A stretch of DNA of 64,000 nt from assembly GCF_003953935.1 (NCBI RefSeq), contig NZ_RXLQ01000006.1:124001-188000 (forward strand). Direction: 5' to 3'. The translations under genes were made by a program, and so were the position numbers. The notes beneath the pieces were generated by a model that made no database searches, had not been told where the DNA came from, and saw only the letters and a list, made by a program, of their open reading frames with translations. The DNA comes from Massilia atriviolacea (GTDB lineage: Bacteria > Pseudomonadota > Gammaproteobacteria > Burkholderiales > Burkholderiaceae_D). Numbering within the stretch: position 1 is the stretch's first letter; each line of letters starts with the position of its first letter. Below, one piece after another: positions 43,548 to 53,266 of this stretch.

Positions 43548-45143
43548 ATGAGCACAAGCACACTAGATCACGCACACGGCCATGACCACGATCATAGCCA
43601 CGATCACCCGACGGGCCTGACCCGCTGGCTGTTCGCCACCAACCACAAGGATATCGGTACCCTGTACCTGTGGTTCTCGCTCATCATGCTGCTGTCCGGC
43701 GGCGTGCTGGCGCTGATGATCCGTACCGAACTGTTCAAACCGGGCCTGCAGTTCTTCCAGCCCGAGTTCTTCAACCAGCTGACCACGATGCACGGCCTGG
43801 TGATGGTGTTCGGCGCGATCATGCCGGCCTTCGTCGGCTACGCCAACTGGATGATCCCGCTGCAAGTGGGCGCGTCCGACATGGCCTTCGCGCGCATGAA
43901 CAACTTCTCGTTCTGGCTGCTGCCGCCCGCGGCTATCCTGCTGGCGACCTCGTTCCTGGTGCCTGGCGGCGCGACCGCCGCCGGCTGGACCCTGTACGCA
44001 CCGCTGTCGACCCAGATGGGCCCCGGCATGGACATGGCGATTTTCGCGATGCACCTGATGGGCGCGTCGTCGATCATGGGGTCGATCAACATCATCGTCA
44101 CCATCCTGAACATGCGCGCTCCCGGCATGACCCTGATGAAAATGCCGATGTTCTGCTGGACCTGGCTGATCACCGCCTACCTGCTGATCGCCGTGATGCC
44201 TGTGCTGGCCGGCGCGATCACCATGACCCTGACCGACCGTCACTTCGGCACCTCGTTCTTTAACGCTGCCGGCGGCGGCGACCCGGTCATGTACCAGCAC
44301 ATCTTCTGGTTCTTCGGACACCCCGAGGTGTACATCATGATTCTGCCGGCCTTCGGTATCGTCTCGCAGATCCTGCCGGCGTTCGCCCGCAAGCCCCTGT
44401 TCGGCTATGCATCGATGGTGTATGCAACGGCCTCGATCGCGATCCTGTCGTTCATCGTCTGGGCGCACCACATGTTCACCACCGGCATGCCAGTGACCAG
44501 CCAGCTGTTCTTCATGTACGCCACCATGCTGATCGCGGTGCCGACCGGCGTGAAAGTGTTTAACTGGATCGCCACGATGTGGAAGGGTTCGATGACCTTC
44601 GAAACCCCGATGCTGTTCTCGGTCGGCTTCATCTTCGTGTTCACGATGGGTGGTTTCACCGGCCTGATCCTGGCCGTGACCCCGATCGACATCCAGCTGC
44701 AGGATACCTACTACGTCGTGGCGCACTTCCACTACGTGCTGGTCGCCGGTTCGCTGTTCGCCCTGTTCGCCGGTTTCTACTACTGGTCGCCGAAGTGGAC
44801 CGGCCACATGTACAGCGAATTCCGCGGCAAGATGCACTTCTGGCTGTCGCTGATCACGTTCAACATCACCTTCTTCCCGATGCACTTCCTGGGTCTGGCG
44901 GGGATGCCGCGCCGTTATGCGGATTATCCGGCGCAGTTCACCGACTTCAACACGATCGCCACCATCGGCGCCTTCGGTTTCGGTCTGTCGCAGGTGTACT
45001 TCCTGTTCTGCGTGGTCCTGCCGACCATCCGTGGCGGCGCCAAGGCGGCCGACAAGCCATGGGATGGCGCCGAAGGCCTGGAGTGGACCGTGCCGAGCCC
45101 GGCACCGTTCCACACCTTCGAAGTCCCGCCGACGGTCAAGTAA
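43548..45143 (+). CDS. coxA: Cytochrome c oxidase subunit I
   Basis: A 531-residue catalytic subunit with twelve membrane helices, reducing oxygen at the heme a3-CuB centre and pumping protons. It has the low-spin heme ligand H82 ([11 protein letters not shown]), [17 protein letters not shown] with the His-Tyr crosslink pair, AHHMFTTG, and [11 protein letters not shown]. The first 20 residues are unusually His/Asp-rich ([14 protein letters not shown]), a possible metal-binding extension. It follows coxB and precedes the assembly genes. Confidence 0.97.
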   Translation: MSTSTLDHAHGHDHDHSHDHPTGLTRWLFATNHKDIGTLYLWFSLIMLLSGGVLALMIRTELFKPGLQFFQPEFFNQLTTMHGLVMVFGAIMPAFVGYANWMIPLQVGASDMAFARMNNFSFWLLPPAAILLATSFLVPGGATAAGWTLYAPLSTQMGPGMDMAIFAMHLMGASSIMGSINIIVTILNMRAPGMTLMKMPMFCWTWLITAYLLIAVMPVLAGAITMTLTDRHFGTSFFNAAGGGDPVMYQHIFWFFGHPEVYIMILPAFGIVSQILPAFARKPLFGYASMVYATASIAILSFIVWAHHMFTTGMPVTSQLFFMYATMLIAVPTGVKVFNWIATMWKGSMTFETPMLFSVGFIFVFTMGGFTGLILAVTPIDIQLQDTYYVVAHFHYVLVAGSLFALFAGFYYWSPKWTGHMYSEFRGKMHFWLSLITFNITFFPMHFLGLAGMPRRYADYPAQFTDFNTIATIGAFGFGLSQVYFLFCVVLPTIRGGAKAADKPWDGAEGLEWTVPSPAPFHTFEVPPTVK

Positions 45144-45201
45144 GACGGCGCCGCGGGCAGCCCGGTGTTGCCCGCGCCACCGAACTTTGTAAGCGAACAC
45201 C

Positions 45202-45306
45202 ATGTCCGATCCAAAAAAGCCGAACAATCTCCGAACGGGCCTGATCATCGGCGCGCTGGCGGTATTTTTCTTCGCAATGGTATTTATCAAACGCATCTGG
45301 CTGTGA
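45202..45306 (+). CDS. Cytochrome oxidase small assembly protein (34 aa)
   Basis: A 34-residue single-pass membrane peptide (MSDPKKPNNLRTG, hydrophobic helix, then KRIWL) between coxA and ctaG. Very small proteins at this position are annotated in betaproteobacteria as cytochrome oxidase small assembly proteins. Position, membrane helix and clean boundaries support it as a real gene. The ribosome site is weak (AAGCGA). Confidence 0.75.
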   Translation: MSDPKKPNNLRTGLIIGALAVFFFAMVFIKRIWL

Positions 45307-45312
45307 GCTGAC

Positions 45313-45873
45313 GTGGCTAAAGAACAATCCGGCAGGCTGGAACTGAATCGCGCGATGCTCGGCAAGCTGCTGGTGGTCGCGGTCCTGATGTTCGGGTTCG
45401 GCTACGCCCTGATCCCCGTGTACAAGCATATGTGCGAACTGCTCGGTATCAACGTGCTGACCCAGACCGACGGCACGGTGACGTACGACAAGAATACCCA
45501 GGTCGATACATCGCGCAAGATCACGATCGAGTTCGATGGCAATTCGCAGGGTCCGTGGCGTTTCCGCCCGACCACGCGCTCGATCGAGGTCCATCCGGGC
45601 GAACTGACCACCGTGGTGTACGAGGTGGTCAATACGCAGAGCCGGACCGTGCAGGCGCAGGCGATACCCAGCTTCGCGCCGCAACTGGTGATGCAGCATT
45701 TTAAGAAGGTCGAGTGCTTCTGCTTCAAGCAGCAGACCTTGCAGGCGAACGAGGCGAAGCAGATGCCGGTGGTGTTCTACATCGATCCGGCCCTGCCGCG
45801 CGACATCAAGACGATGACGCTCTCGTACACCTTCTTTGAAATTGCCGGTACCCAGGCCGTGGCGGCGAAGTAA
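45313..45873 (+). CDS. ctaG: Cytochrome c oxidase assembly protein CtaG (Cox11)
   Basis: A 186-residue copper chaperone that inserts CuB into subunit I. It has one N-terminal membrane helix (LGKLLVVAVLMFGFGYALIP) and a periplasmic Ig-like domain with the copper motif ECFCF (C135, C137). The C-terminus contains MPVVFYIDPALPRDIKTMTL. The start is a GTG, six bases after the stop of the small assembly protein. It lies within the oxidase operon, eight bases before a DUF2970 gene. Confidence 0.94.
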   Translation: MAKEQSGRLELNRAMLGKLLVVAVLMFGFGYALIPVYKHMCELLGINVLTQTDGTVTYDKNTQVDTSRKITIEFDGNSQGPWRFRPTTRSIEVHPGELTTVVYEVVNTQSRTVQAQAIPSFAPQLVMQHFKKVECFCFKQQTLQANEAKQMPVVFYIDPALPRDIKTMTLSYTFFEIAGTQAVAAK

Positions 45874-45881
45874 GCGCCGCC

Positions 45882-46094
45882 ATGACCGAAAACAAGCGGG
45901 AGCCCGGACGCAAGGCATCGTTCGGCGCCACCATGAAAGCGGTGTTCTGGTCCTTCCTGGGCATCCGCAAGCGCAGCGATTACGAAAAAGATTCGGCCAG
46001 CCTGAATCCGGTGCACGTGATTATTGCCGGATTGATTGGGGTGATGTTGTTCATTGGCGTACTGGTGGCATTGGTGAAGTTGGCCGTGTCGTAA
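45882..46094 (+). CDS. DUF2970 small membrane protein
   Basis: A 70-residue protein with one C-terminal membrane segment (VIIAGLIGVMLFIGVLVALV). The conserved FWSFLGIRKRSDYEKD part lies before it, as in DUF2970 proteins, which in betaproteobacteria sit between ctaG and coxC. It is probably a minor oxidase subunit or assembly factor; this rests on conserved position only. Confidence 0.85.
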   Translation: MTENKREPGRKASFGATMKAVFWSFLGIRKRSDYEKDSASLNPVHVIIAGLIGVMLFIGVLVALVKLAVS

Positions 46095-46168
46095 GCCAGG
46101 CGCTGGATTCAAGTTTTTACAAAATTAGCAATAAATTCACCGCATACAGTTTGATTTAGGAGATGAAG

Positions 46169-47029
46169 ATGAGTTCACCACACGCCGCCGCACCGCATTA
46201 TTTCGTGCCAGGCCCGTCCAAATGGCCGATGGCCGCCGGCCTGTCGCTGCTCGTCACGATGATCGGCGCCTCGGCCTGGGTCAATGACATATCGTGGGGT
46301 CCGGCGCTGAACATCGCCGGCATCCTGGCGACCCTGATGGTCTTCTACTTCTGGTTCGGCGACGCCATCGGCGAATCCGAAGCCGGCCAGTACAGCAAAC
46401 GCATCGACCTGTCCTACCGCTGGTCGATGAGCTGGTTCATCTTTTCCGAAGTCATGTTCTTCGGCGCCTTCTTCGGCGCCCTGTTCTATGCGCGCACCAT
46501 CACCACGCCGTGGCTGGGCGATCTCGACCACAAGATCATCTGGCCCGATTTCGCAGCCCAGTGGGGCGGCGCCAGCCCGGCCGGCACGGTCGACAGCTTC
46601 ACCACCATGGGTCCGTTCCCGATCCCGACCATCAATACCTGCCTGCTGCTGCTGTCGGGCGTGACCCTGACCATTTCGCACCACGCCCTGCGCGCCGGCC
46701 ACCGTGCCAAGACCGCGTTCTGGCTGGCCGCGACGATCCTGCTGGGCGCCGTCTTCATGGGCTTCCAGGCCTACGAATACATGCACGCTTACCAGGACCT
46801 GAACCTGAAGCTGACCTCGGGCATCTACGGTTCGATCTTCTACATGCTGACCGGCTTCCACGGTTTCCACGTGACGCTCGGCGCGATCATGCTGTCGGTG
46901 ATCCTGTACCGCGTCATGAAGGGCCACTTCACCGCCGACAACCACTTCGGTTTCGAAGGCGCGGCCTGGTACTGGCACTTCGTCGACGTCGTCTGGCTCG
47001 GCCTGTACGTCGTCGTCTACTGGCTGTAA
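46169..47029 (+). CDS. coxC: Cytochrome c oxidase subunit III
   Basis: A 286-residue subunit III with seven membrane helices, including the conserved FFGAFFGALFYAR-type region, QAYEYMHAYQDLNL and the C-terminal WYWHFVDVVWLGLYVVVYWL. It has no redox centre and stabilises subunit I and proton uptake. I chose the second ATG (MSSPHAA): AGGAG ends six bases before it but directly abuts the first ATG. A hairpin terminator follows about 50 bases after the stop. Confidence 0.95.
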   Translation: MSSPHAAAPHYFVPGPSKWPMAAGLSLLVTMIGASAWVNDISWGPALNIAGILATLMVFYFWFGDAIGESEAGQYSKRIDLSYRWSMSWFIFSEVMFFGAFFGALFYARTITTPWLGDLDHKIIWPDFAAQWGGASPAGTVDSFTTMGPFPIPTINTCLLLLSGVTLTISHHALRAGHRAKTAFWLAATILLGAVFMGFQAYEYMHAYQDLNLKLTSGIYGSIFYMLTGFHGFHVTLGAIMLSVILYRVMKGHFTADNHFGFEGAAWYWHFVDVVWLGLYVVVYWL

Positions 47030-47078
47030 TGGCGGCAAGCGGGAGGGCGCGCCCTCCGGCAAGACCGATACAATAAGA

Positions 47079-47124
47079 AAAACCGGGGACAGTCCACCAA
47101 GCGGTGGCCTGTCCCCGGTTTTTT
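47079..47124. terminator. Bidirectional hairpin terminator after coxC
   Basis: An A-rich flank leads into ACCGGGGACAG ... CTGTCCCCGGT with inner CCACC/GGTGG pairing and a small loop, followed by a T-run. A-run and T-run on either side suit both the rightward cox message and the leftward gene beyond. GGGGACAG hairpins of this kind recur in related genomes in my recollection. Confidence 0.85.
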
Positions 47125-47169
47125 GCGGCTGGGGTAAAACCTTGCCGGCGGCAGGGTCGGACGGGATGC

Positions 47170-47370
47170 CTAGCGAATCCCGGTCGGGGCGATCCAGCCC
47201 ATCTTGTAGCTGCCCAGCAGCATCAGGAACAGGGTGATCGACAAGCCCACGCGCAAGGCCAGGGCGTGCACCGTGCGGTTGCTCTTGCCCTTGTCGCGCA
47301 TCAGGAAGAACAGGGCCGAGCCCAGGCTTCCCAGAATCAGGAGGAAGGCAATGGCGACGAGGATTTTCAT
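47170..47370 (-). CDS. Twin transmembrane protein (DUF2909-like)
   Basis: A 66-residue membrane protein with two hydrophobic helices (ILVAIAFLLILGSLGSALFF and ALRVGLSITLFLMLLGSYKM) linked by a basic RDKGKSNRT loop. It matches the small DUF2909/twin-TM proteins encoded next to SURF1 in betaproteobacteria. It is on the opposite strand to all other oxidase genes and splits the cluster into two transcription units. Function is unknown; a role in oxidase assembly is inferred from position. Confidence 0.8.
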   Translation of the reverse strand: MKILVAIAFLLILGSLGSALFFLMRDKGKSNRTVHALALRVGLSITLFLMLLGSYKMGWIAPTGIR

Positions 47371-47406
47371 AATGAGCTCGAATTTTTTGAGTAAGGCACC
47401 ATTGTA

Positions 47407-48135
47407 ATGCGTATCGGCTTCCGTTTTCGGGCGATTCCCTTCGTGGCCACGGTGCTGCTGGTGGCCCTCGGCATCGCGCTCGGACGCTGGCAGGATGGCC
47501 GCGCCGCCGAGAAAATCGGCCTGCAGCAGAGAATCGCGGAACGCGCCGGCGCGGCGCCGGTGGTGCTCGGCGCCGAACCGCTCGGCGCGGCCGAGGTCGA
47601 ACTGCGCCCGGTCACGGTGAGCGGCACCTTCGTGCGCGACTGGCCGCTGTTTTTGAATAACCGCCCGCAGGAAGGCAAGGCCGGCTTTTACCTGATCATG
47701 CCGCTGCGCATCGAAGGCACGAACACCCATGTGCTGGTGGCGCGCGGCTGGCTGCCGCGCTACACCGGCCAGTTCGACCGCCTGCCCGATTTCGACACGC
47801 CGGCCGGGGTGGTGACGGTCAACGGCATGGCGCGCGCCGGCATGGGCAAGGTGATGCAGCTGGGCACGGCGACGCCGGTGGCGCCCAGGGCCATCCTGCA
47901 AAATGTCACGCCGGAGCAATTCGCGCAAGCGAGCCGCCTGGCCGTGCAACCGTTTTTTATCGAGCAAAGCGGCCCGGCGCCGGCCGGCGACAAGCTGGTG
48001 CGCAACTGGCCGGCTCCGTCCCTGAATGTGGAAAAACACCAGGGTTATGCATTTCAATGGTATGCGCTGGCGGTCATGGCGCTGCTCTTTTTCGTGATAA
48101 CAGGATTTCGACGTGGAACAAAACAAAACGACTGA
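47407..48135 (+). CDS. surf1: SURF1 family oxidase assembly protein
   Basis: A 242-residue assembly factor that helps place heme a in subunit I. It has the expected N- and C-terminal membrane helices (IPFVATVLLVALGIALGRW and YALAVMALLFFVITGF) and a periplasmic domain with FLNNRPQEGKAGFYLIMPL, VLVARGWLPR and the C-terminal EKHQGYAFQWYA motif. It overlaps the next gene by 23 bases and is divergent from the twin-TM gene. Confidence 0.94.
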   Translation: MRIGFRFRAIPFVATVLLVALGIALGRWQDGRAAEKIGLQQRIAERAGAAPVVLGAEPLGAAEVELRPVTVSGTFVRDWPLFLNNRPQEGKAGFYLIMPLRIEGTNTHVLVARGWLPRYTGQFDRLPDFDTPAGVVTVNGMARAGMGKVMQLGTATPVAPRAILQNVTPEQFAQASRLAVQPFFIEQSGPAPAGDKLVRNWPAPSLNVEKHQGYAFQWYALAVMALLFFVITGFRRGTKQND

Positions 48136-48718
48136 AAGAAGTCAATGGAGCGGCCGCTGGAAACTGCTGGCCGTGGTCTTCGTGTGCGCGGCGCCGATGC
48201 TGTTTTCCTACCTCACCTATTACGTGATCAAGCCGACCGGGCGCACCAACTACGGCACCCTGATCGAGCCGCAGAAGCACCCGATCCCGGCCGCGCTGGG
48301 CGCCACCACCCTGGACGGCAAGCCGATCGGCCTCGACGCCTACAAGGGCAAATGGATCATGCTGCAGTCCGGCCCCGGCGCCTGCCCGCAGGAATGCATG
48401 GAGCAGCTGGTGGCGATGCGCCAGTGGCGCCTGATGCAGGGCAAGGAAATGGAACGCATCGAACGCGTCTGGCTGGTCACGGACGCGACCCCGATCGAGA
48501 CCATGCTGATCCGCATGGTCGACGGCACCCACATGCTGCGCGTGCCGGCCGCCAGCCTGGAAGCCTGGCTGCCGGTCGAGCCGGGAGGCAAGATTTCCGA
48601 CCACACCTATGTGATCGACCCGATGGGCCACCTGATGATGCGCTTTCCCAAGAAGCCGGATCCGTCCAAGGTGAAGAAGGATATGTACAAGCTGCTCAAA
48701 GCGTCTGCGATCGGCTAG
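48113..48718 (+). CDS. Membrane-anchored SCO-like thioredoxin-fold protein
   Basis: A 201-residue protein with one N-terminal membrane helix (LLAVVFVCAAPMLFSYLTYY) and a periplasmic thioredoxin-like domain. It has a CPQEC (CxxxC) motif, IMLQSGPGACPQECMEQL, and a late SDHTYVIDPMGHLMMRFP, like SCO proteins. It probably acts in CuA metallation or thiol reduction of subunit II. It lies between surf1 and ctaA, three bases before ctaA, a fixed position in betaproteobacterial cox clusters. Confidence 0.82.
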   Translation: MEQNKTTERSQWSGRWKLLAVVFVCAAPMLFSYLTYYVIKPTGRTNYGTLIEPQKHPIPAALGATTLDGKPIGLDAYKGKWIMLQSGPGACPQECMEQLVAMRQWRLMQGKEMERIERVWLVTDATPIETMLIRMVDGTHMLRVPAASLEAWLPVEPGGKISDHTYVIDPMGHLMMRFPKKPDPSKVKKDMYKLLKASAIG

Positions 48719-48721
48719 GCG

Positions 48722-49867
48722 ATGCAGCTCTCGTCCATGTTGCAACTGGGCCTGACCGGCCTGCTGGCGGCCTGCCTGCCGCTGTCGATGGTCTGGATGT
48801 CGTCCGACCCGAACAAATACCGCAAGCTGGTCTGGGTCACGGTCTTCCTCACCTTCGACCTGATCGTGTTCGGCGCCTTTACGCGCCTGACCGATTCCGG
48901 CCTGGGCTGCCCGGACTGGCCGGGCTGCTACGGCGCCGCCAACCCCTTCCTGGCGCATGCCGAGATCGTCGCTGCCGAAACCCTGATGCCGACCGGGCCG
49001 GTCACGGTCGTCAAAGCCTGGATCGAAATGATCCACCGCTACCTGGCGATGGGCATCGGCGTGCTGATCATGGCGCTGATGGCCACCGCCTGGCGCCAGT
49101 GGCGCAAGACGCGCCGCGCCGAATACGCACCGGCGCTGCCGACCATGCTGTTCGTGTTCGTGCTGGTGCAGGGCGCCTTCGGCGCCTGGACCGTCACGCT
49201 CAAGCTGCAACCGGTGATCGTCACCATCCACCTGCTGCTGGGCATGGGCCTGCTGTCCATGCTGGTCTGGCTCGGTGCGCGCCAGAACCGCGCCAGCGCG
49301 CTGGCGCACGGCCGCTTTACCGCGCCGGCCGCCGCCGCCCCCGCCGCGGCCCCGGCCACGCTGGGCCGCCTGGCGCTGGCCGCGGCCGTGGTGCTGGCTG
49401 TGCAGATCGCCCTGGGCGGGTGGGTGAGCACCAACTACGCCACCCTGGCCTGCACCGATTTCCCGCTGTGTAACGGCAAACTCGTGCCCGAGATGGACTT
49501 CGAGCACGGTTTCCACCTGTGGCGCGAACTGGGCAAGACCGCCGCCGGCCACTACCTGCCGTTCTCGGCCCTGACCGCGATCCACTGGGTGCACCGCAAC
49601 TTCGCCTTCGTGGTGCTGGCGGTGCTGGGCCTGGCGGCCTGGCGCGCGCGCACCCATCCGGGCGTGGCGCGCCATGCGCGCGGGATCGGCATCGTGCTCG
49701 CGGTGCAGGCCGCGACCGGGATCGCCACCGTCTACCTGAACTTCCCGCTGACCATCGCCGTGCTGCATAACGCGGGCGCGGCGCTGCTGGTGCTGATGGT
49801 GACCATGTTAAACTACAAGATCAAGTACCCCTCCGGACCGGTACTGCAAGCAAGCCACCACCAATGA
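48722..49867 (+). CDS. ctaA: Heme A synthase (COX15/CtaA)
   Basis: A 381-residue membrane enzyme with eight helices that oxidises heme O to heme A. It has [53 protein letters not shown] and [13 protein letters not shown], containing the conserved heme-ligand histidines and the paired loop cysteines. The stop overlaps the ctaB start (ATGA). The middle has an Ala-rich linker of about 20 residues. Confidence 0.95.
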   Translation: MQLSSMLQLGLTGLLAACLPLSMVWMSSDPNKYRKLVWVTVFLTFDLIVFGAFTRLTDSGLGCPDWPGCYGAANPFLAHAEIVAAETLMPTGPVTVVKAWIEMIHRYLAMGIGVLIMALMATAWRQWRKTRRAEYAPALPTMLFVFVLVQGAFGAWTVTLKLQPVIVTIHLLLGMGLLSMLVWLGARQNRASALAHGRFTAPAAAAPAAAPATLGRLALAAAVVLAVQIALGGWVSTNYATLACTDFPLCNGKLVPEMDFEHGFHLWRELGKTAAGHYLPFSALTAIHWVHRNFAFVVLAVLGLAAWRARTHPGVARHARGIGIVLAVQAATGIATVYLNFPLTIAVLHNAGAALLVLMVTMLNYKIKYPSGPVLQASHHQ

Positions 49868-50757
49868 CAACCCAGACCGCAACACACAAATCCGCCAACC
49901 GCGCCGCCCAGTACTGGGCGCTGACCAAACCGAGAGTGACCCAGCTGGCCGTCTTCTGCGCCGTGATCGGCATGCTGCTGGCCACCGAGGGCATGCCCGA
50001 CTGGCGCATCGTGCTGCCGGCCACGGCCGGCATCTGGCTGCTGGCCGGGGCCGCCTTCGCCGTGAACTGCCTGGTCGAGGCCGAGATCGACGCGCGCATG
50101 GCGCGCACCGCGCGCCGCGCCACCGCCATGGGCGAACTGACCAAGACCCAGACCCTGGTCTTTTCCGCCATCATCGGCGGCGCCGGCATGGCCGTGCTGT
50201 ACCTGCTGGTCAATCCGCTGACCATGTGGCTCACGTTTGTTACCTTCGTCGGCTACGCGGTGATCTACACCATGATCCTCAAGCCCGCCACGCCGCAGAA
50301 CATCGTCATCGGCGGCCTGTCCGGCGCGATGCCGCCGGCGCTGGGCTGGGCGGCCGTCGCCAACGACGTGCCGATGCAAGCCTGGCTGCTGGTGCTGATC
50401 ATTTTCGTGTGGACCCCGCCGCATTTCTGGGCGCTGGCCATGTACCGGCGCGACGATTACGCGCGCTCCGGCCTGCCGATGCTGCCGGTCACGCACGGCA
50501 TGAACTTCACCGGTTTCCACGTCTGGCTGTATTCGATCGTGCTGGCCGCCACCACCCTGCTGCCGTACGCGGTGCGCATGAGCGGTCACATCTACCTGGT
50601 GGCGGCGATCGTCCTCAACGGCATGTTCCTGTGGCATGGCTGGAAAGTCTACCGCCACTATTCCGACCTGGTGGCGCGCAAGGCGTTCACCTGGTCCATC
50701 ATTTACCTGTCGCTGCTGTTTGCGGCCTTGCTGGTCGACCACTACATCAAATTATGA
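49864..50757 (+). CDS. ctaB: Protoheme IX farnesyltransferase (heme O synthase)
   Basis: A 297-residue UbiA-superfamily membrane enzyme that adds farnesyl to heme B. The first Asp/Asn motif is [18 protein letters not shown], with the usual [15 protein letters not shown]. The second, [19 protein letters not shown], is present in the C-terminal half. It makes the substrate for CtaA, encoded just upstream with stop-start overlap. It is likewise coupled to the downstream sco gene. Confidence 0.96.
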   Translation: MTTQTATHKSANRAAQYWALTKPRVTQLAVFCAVIGMLLATEGMPDWRIVLPATAGIWLLAGAAFAVNCLVEAEIDARMARTARRATAMGELTKTQTLVFSAIIGGAGMAVLYLLVNPLTMWLTFVTFVGYAVIYTMILKPATPQNIVIGGLSGAMPPALGWAAVANDVPMQAWLLVLIIFVWTPPHFWALAMYRRDDYARSGLPMLPVTHGMNFTGFHVWLYSIVLAATTLLPYAVRMSGHIYLVAAIVLNGMFLWHGWKVYRHYSDLVARKAFTWSIIYLSLLFAALLVDHYIKL

Positions 50758-51350
50758 TCAAGAAACTGCTTGCCCTCTGTATCTTGCCTGCCATGCTGGC
50801 CGTGACGCTGGCCGCCTGCGACAAGCCGGCCACGCCCCCGAGTTTCCAGAACACCGACCTGACCGGCCTGGATTACGCGCGCGATTTCGCCCTGACTGAC
50901 CACAACGGCAAGCCGCGCACCCTGGCCGACTTCAAGGGCAAGGTGGTGGTGATGTTCTTCGGCTTCACCCAGTGTCCCGACGTATGCCCGACCACCATGG
51001 CCGAAATGGCGGCGGTGATGAAGGAACTCGGTCCCGACGCCGACAAGGTGCAGGTGCTGTTCGTCACCATCGACCCGGCGCGCGACACCCGCGAATTGCT
51101 GGCGCAATACGTGCCGGCCTTCGATGCGCGCTTCCTCGGCCTGTATGGCGACGCCGATGCGACCGCCAAGGTGGCCAAGGAATTCAAGGTCTTCTACGCC
51201 AAGGTGCCCGGCAAGGCCGACGGCAGCTACTCGATGGACCACACCGCCGCCAGCTATGTGTTCGACCGCAACGGCAAGATCCGCCTGTTCGTCCGTCATG
51301 GCAAGGGGCCGGCGCCGATCGTGCACGACATCAAGCAATTACTGAACTGA
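50754..51350 (+). CDS. sco1: SCO1/SenC copper chaperone lipoprotein
   Basis: A 198-residue thioredoxin-fold protein delivering copper to the CuA site. The N-terminus has a lipobox-like [10 protein letters not shown], suggesting a lipid-anchored periplasmic form. The copper site CxxxC is in [13 protein letters not shown], with the distal His in [12 protein letters not shown]. The start overlaps the ctaB stop (ATGA). It is the last assembly gene of the oxidase cluster. Confidence 0.94.
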   Translation: MIKKLLALCILPAMLAVTLAACDKPATPPSFQNTDLTGLDYARDFALTDHNGKPRTLADFKGKVVVMFFGFTQCPDVCPTTMAEMAAVMKELGPDADKVQVLFVTIDPARDTRELLAQYVPAFDARFLGLYGDADATAKVAKEFKVFYAKVPGKADGSYSMDHTAASYVFDRNGKIRLFVRHGKGPAPIVHDIKQLLN

Positions 51351-51378
51351 TTTTTCACATCACGCTGACGGGGTGGGC

Positions 51379-52440
51379 ATGGAGCAGGAGCGCGGCAGCA
51401 AGAACTACGCCTACATGGGCGCCATCGCGCTGCTCACCATCGGTTGCCTGTATGTGCTGCGGCCGTTCCTGGCGGCGATGCTGTTCGCCGCCGCCATCGT
51501 CATTTCGTCCTGGCCGATCTACCAGTACGTGCTGGCGCGCATGCGCGGCCGGCGCACCCTGGCCGCGCTGACGCTGACCCTGACCCTGACCTGCCTGGTG
51601 ATCCTGCCGATCGCGCTGGTGGCGTACAACCTGGCCGACGATGTCGGGCGCTTCTACGAGCAGTTGAAGACCGCCGTCGCCTCCGGCCACGTGGAGCCGC
51701 CGCTGTGGCTGCGCCAGATTCCGCTGGTCGGCGAGACCCTGTACAGCTACGTGGCCAACCTGGTGTCGACCCGCGAGCAGATGATGGTCCTGGCCCAGCG
51801 CCTGCTGGAACCGGCGCGCCACTACCTGCTGGGCGGCGGCATCGTGCTGGGCGCCGGTGTCGCGCAGATGAGCCTGGCCGCGTTTGTCAGCTTCTTCCTG
51901 TACCGCGACGGCCATACGATTCTCGTCGCCATCGGCGTGGCCATGCAGCGGATCATCGGCGAACGCGCCGAGCGGATTGCCAGCACCGTCAGCCAGACCG
52001 TGCGCGGCGTCATGTACGGCTTGCTGGGGACGGCGCTGGCGCAGGCCGTGGTGGCGGCGCTCGGCTTCGCGATTGCCGGCGTGCCGGCCGTGCCCTTGCT
52101 GGCGGTGGCCACCTTCGTGATGTCGCTGGTGCCGGTCGGTCCGCCGATCGTCTGGGGCGGGGCGGCGATCTGGCTGTTCAACCAGGGCCAGACCGGCTGG
52201 GCCATCTTCATGGTGGTGTGGGGCATGGTGCTGATCAGCGGGGTGGACAATGTGGTCAAGCCGATGCTGATCAGCCGTGGCAGCAGCCTGCCTTTCCTGC
52301 TGGTCTTGCTGGGCGTGCTGGGCGGGGTGCTGGCCTTCGGTTTCGTGGGCCTGTTCATCGGCCCGACCTTGCTGGCGGTGGGCTATTCGCTGATGCGCGA
52401 GTGGACCGGGATCGAGCCGGCGGTGGTCAACGATATTTAA
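51379..52440 (+). CDS. AI-2E family transporter (PerM-like permease)
   Basis: A 353-residue membrane protein with about eight helices and the AI-2E/PerM pattern: paired N-terminal helices, a periplasmic region (DVGRFYEQLKTAV), then FFLYRDG, a GLLGTALAQAVVAALGF helix and the C-terminal PVGPPIVWG and ISRGSSLPFLLVLLGVLGG. The name reflects one characterised member; most transport unknown substrates or ions. It follows sco by 28 bases, so read-through from the oxidase operon is possible. A GTG two codons upstream is an alternative start. Confidence 0.88.
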   Translation: MEQERGSKNYAYMGAIALLTIGCLYVLRPFLAAMLFAAAIVISSWPIYQYVLARMRGRRTLAALTLTLTLTCLVILPIALVAYNLADDVGRFYEQLKTAVASGHVEPPLWLRQIPLVGETLYSYVANLVSTREQMMVLAQRLLEPARHYLLGGGIVLGAGVAQMSLAAFVSFFLYRDGHTILVAIGVAMQRIIGERAERIASTVSQTVRGVMYGLLGTALAQAVVAALGFAIAGVPAVPLLAVATFVMSLVPVGPPIVWGGAAIWLFNQGQTGWAIFMVVWGMVLISGVDNVVKPMLISRGSSLPFLLVLLGVLGGVLAFGFVGLFIGPTLLAVGYSLMREWTGIEPAVVNDI

Positions 52441-52862
52441 TGATGGATATCCGATGCGCGCGCCTTGCCGACCATGAGGCATTGCTGGCCCTCGATACGG
52501 TGCTTGCCGGCGAACCCGGGCGGGGCGTGCAGATCAGGCACTGGATCGACAGCGGCTGCTGCTACGTGGTTCAGGCCGGCGCGTGTGTCGGCGCGTACGG
52601 CGTCCTCGGCTACCATTTTTTCGGTCACGGATTCATCGAAATGGTGATGGTTGGCGAGCGTTTCCGCCGGCAAGGCCTGGGAATCGCGCTGGTCCGCCAT
52701 TTCCAGGCGCACTGCAGGACGCCGAAACTGTTCGCCTCGACCAATCTGTCCAACCGGCAGATGCAAGCGCTTCTTACCACCGCCGGTTTTCGCACGAGCG
52801 GATTCATCGACAACCTGGACGACAACGATCCGGAAATCGTGTACTTTGCACGCTCCCGATGA
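52440..52862 (+). CDS. GNAT family N-acetyltransferase
   Basis: A 140-residue GCN5-type acetyltransferase. The acetyl-CoA motif is VGERFRRQGLGIALV (about residues 72-86), followed by LFASTNLSNRQMQALL and a C-terminal strand with EIVYFARSR. The first ATG shares its A with the stop of the transporter gene; a second ATG follows directly. Substrate is unknown. The stop codon is directly followed by the first core of repeat array B. Confidence 0.88.
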   Translation: MMDIRCARLADHEALLALDTVLAGEPGRGVQIRHWIDSGCCYVVQAGACVGAYGVLGYHFFGHGFIEMVMVGERFRRQGLGIALVRHFQAHCRTPKLFASTNLSNRQMQALLTTAGFRTSGFIDNLDDNDPEIVYFARSR

Positions 52863-53241
52863 GTGTCCACCCCGGTGCCAGGTCTGACATTCGGACACGA
52901 GCTCAGCCGTTGAGTGTCCACCCCGGTGCCAGGTCTGACATTCGGACACGAGCTCAGCAATTGCAGTGCCGAGGCCGTGTCCACCCCGGTGCCAGGTCTG
53001 ACATTCGGACACGAGCTCAGCCGTTGAGTGTCCACCCCGGTGCCAGGTCTGCCATTCGGACACGAGCTCAGCCATTGCAGTGCCGAGGCCGTGTCTGCAT
53101 GTCAGACCTGGCACCGCAGTGGACAATTGCAGTGCCGAGGCCGTGTCCGAATGTCAGACCTGGCACCGGGGTGGACACGGCCTCGGCACTGCAATTGCTG
53201 AGCTCGTGTCCGAATGTCAGACCTGGCACCGCAGTGGACAC
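52863..53241. repeat. Repeat array B: seven 36-bp cores, four forward then three reverse
   Basis: Forward cores start at 52863, 52914, 52977 and 53028; reverse cores at 53091 (degenerate, end truncated), 53143 and 53206. Forward spacers alternate between 15 bp (GAGCTCAGCCGTTGA) and 27 bp (ending GCAGTGCCGAGGCC). After the switch, one spacer is the exact complement of the 27-bp form. The array begins immediately at a stop codon and ends 25 bases from the convergent gene's stop. No gene lies here. Confidence 0.9.
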
Positions 53242-53266
53242 GAGCTGGGCAATCGCGGGTGCTCGC

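Noticed and set aside
43563-45365. A 600-codon frame opposite coxA
   Set aside because: The His/Arg-rich composition is the antisense of a membrane protein with strong codon bias. No family motif.
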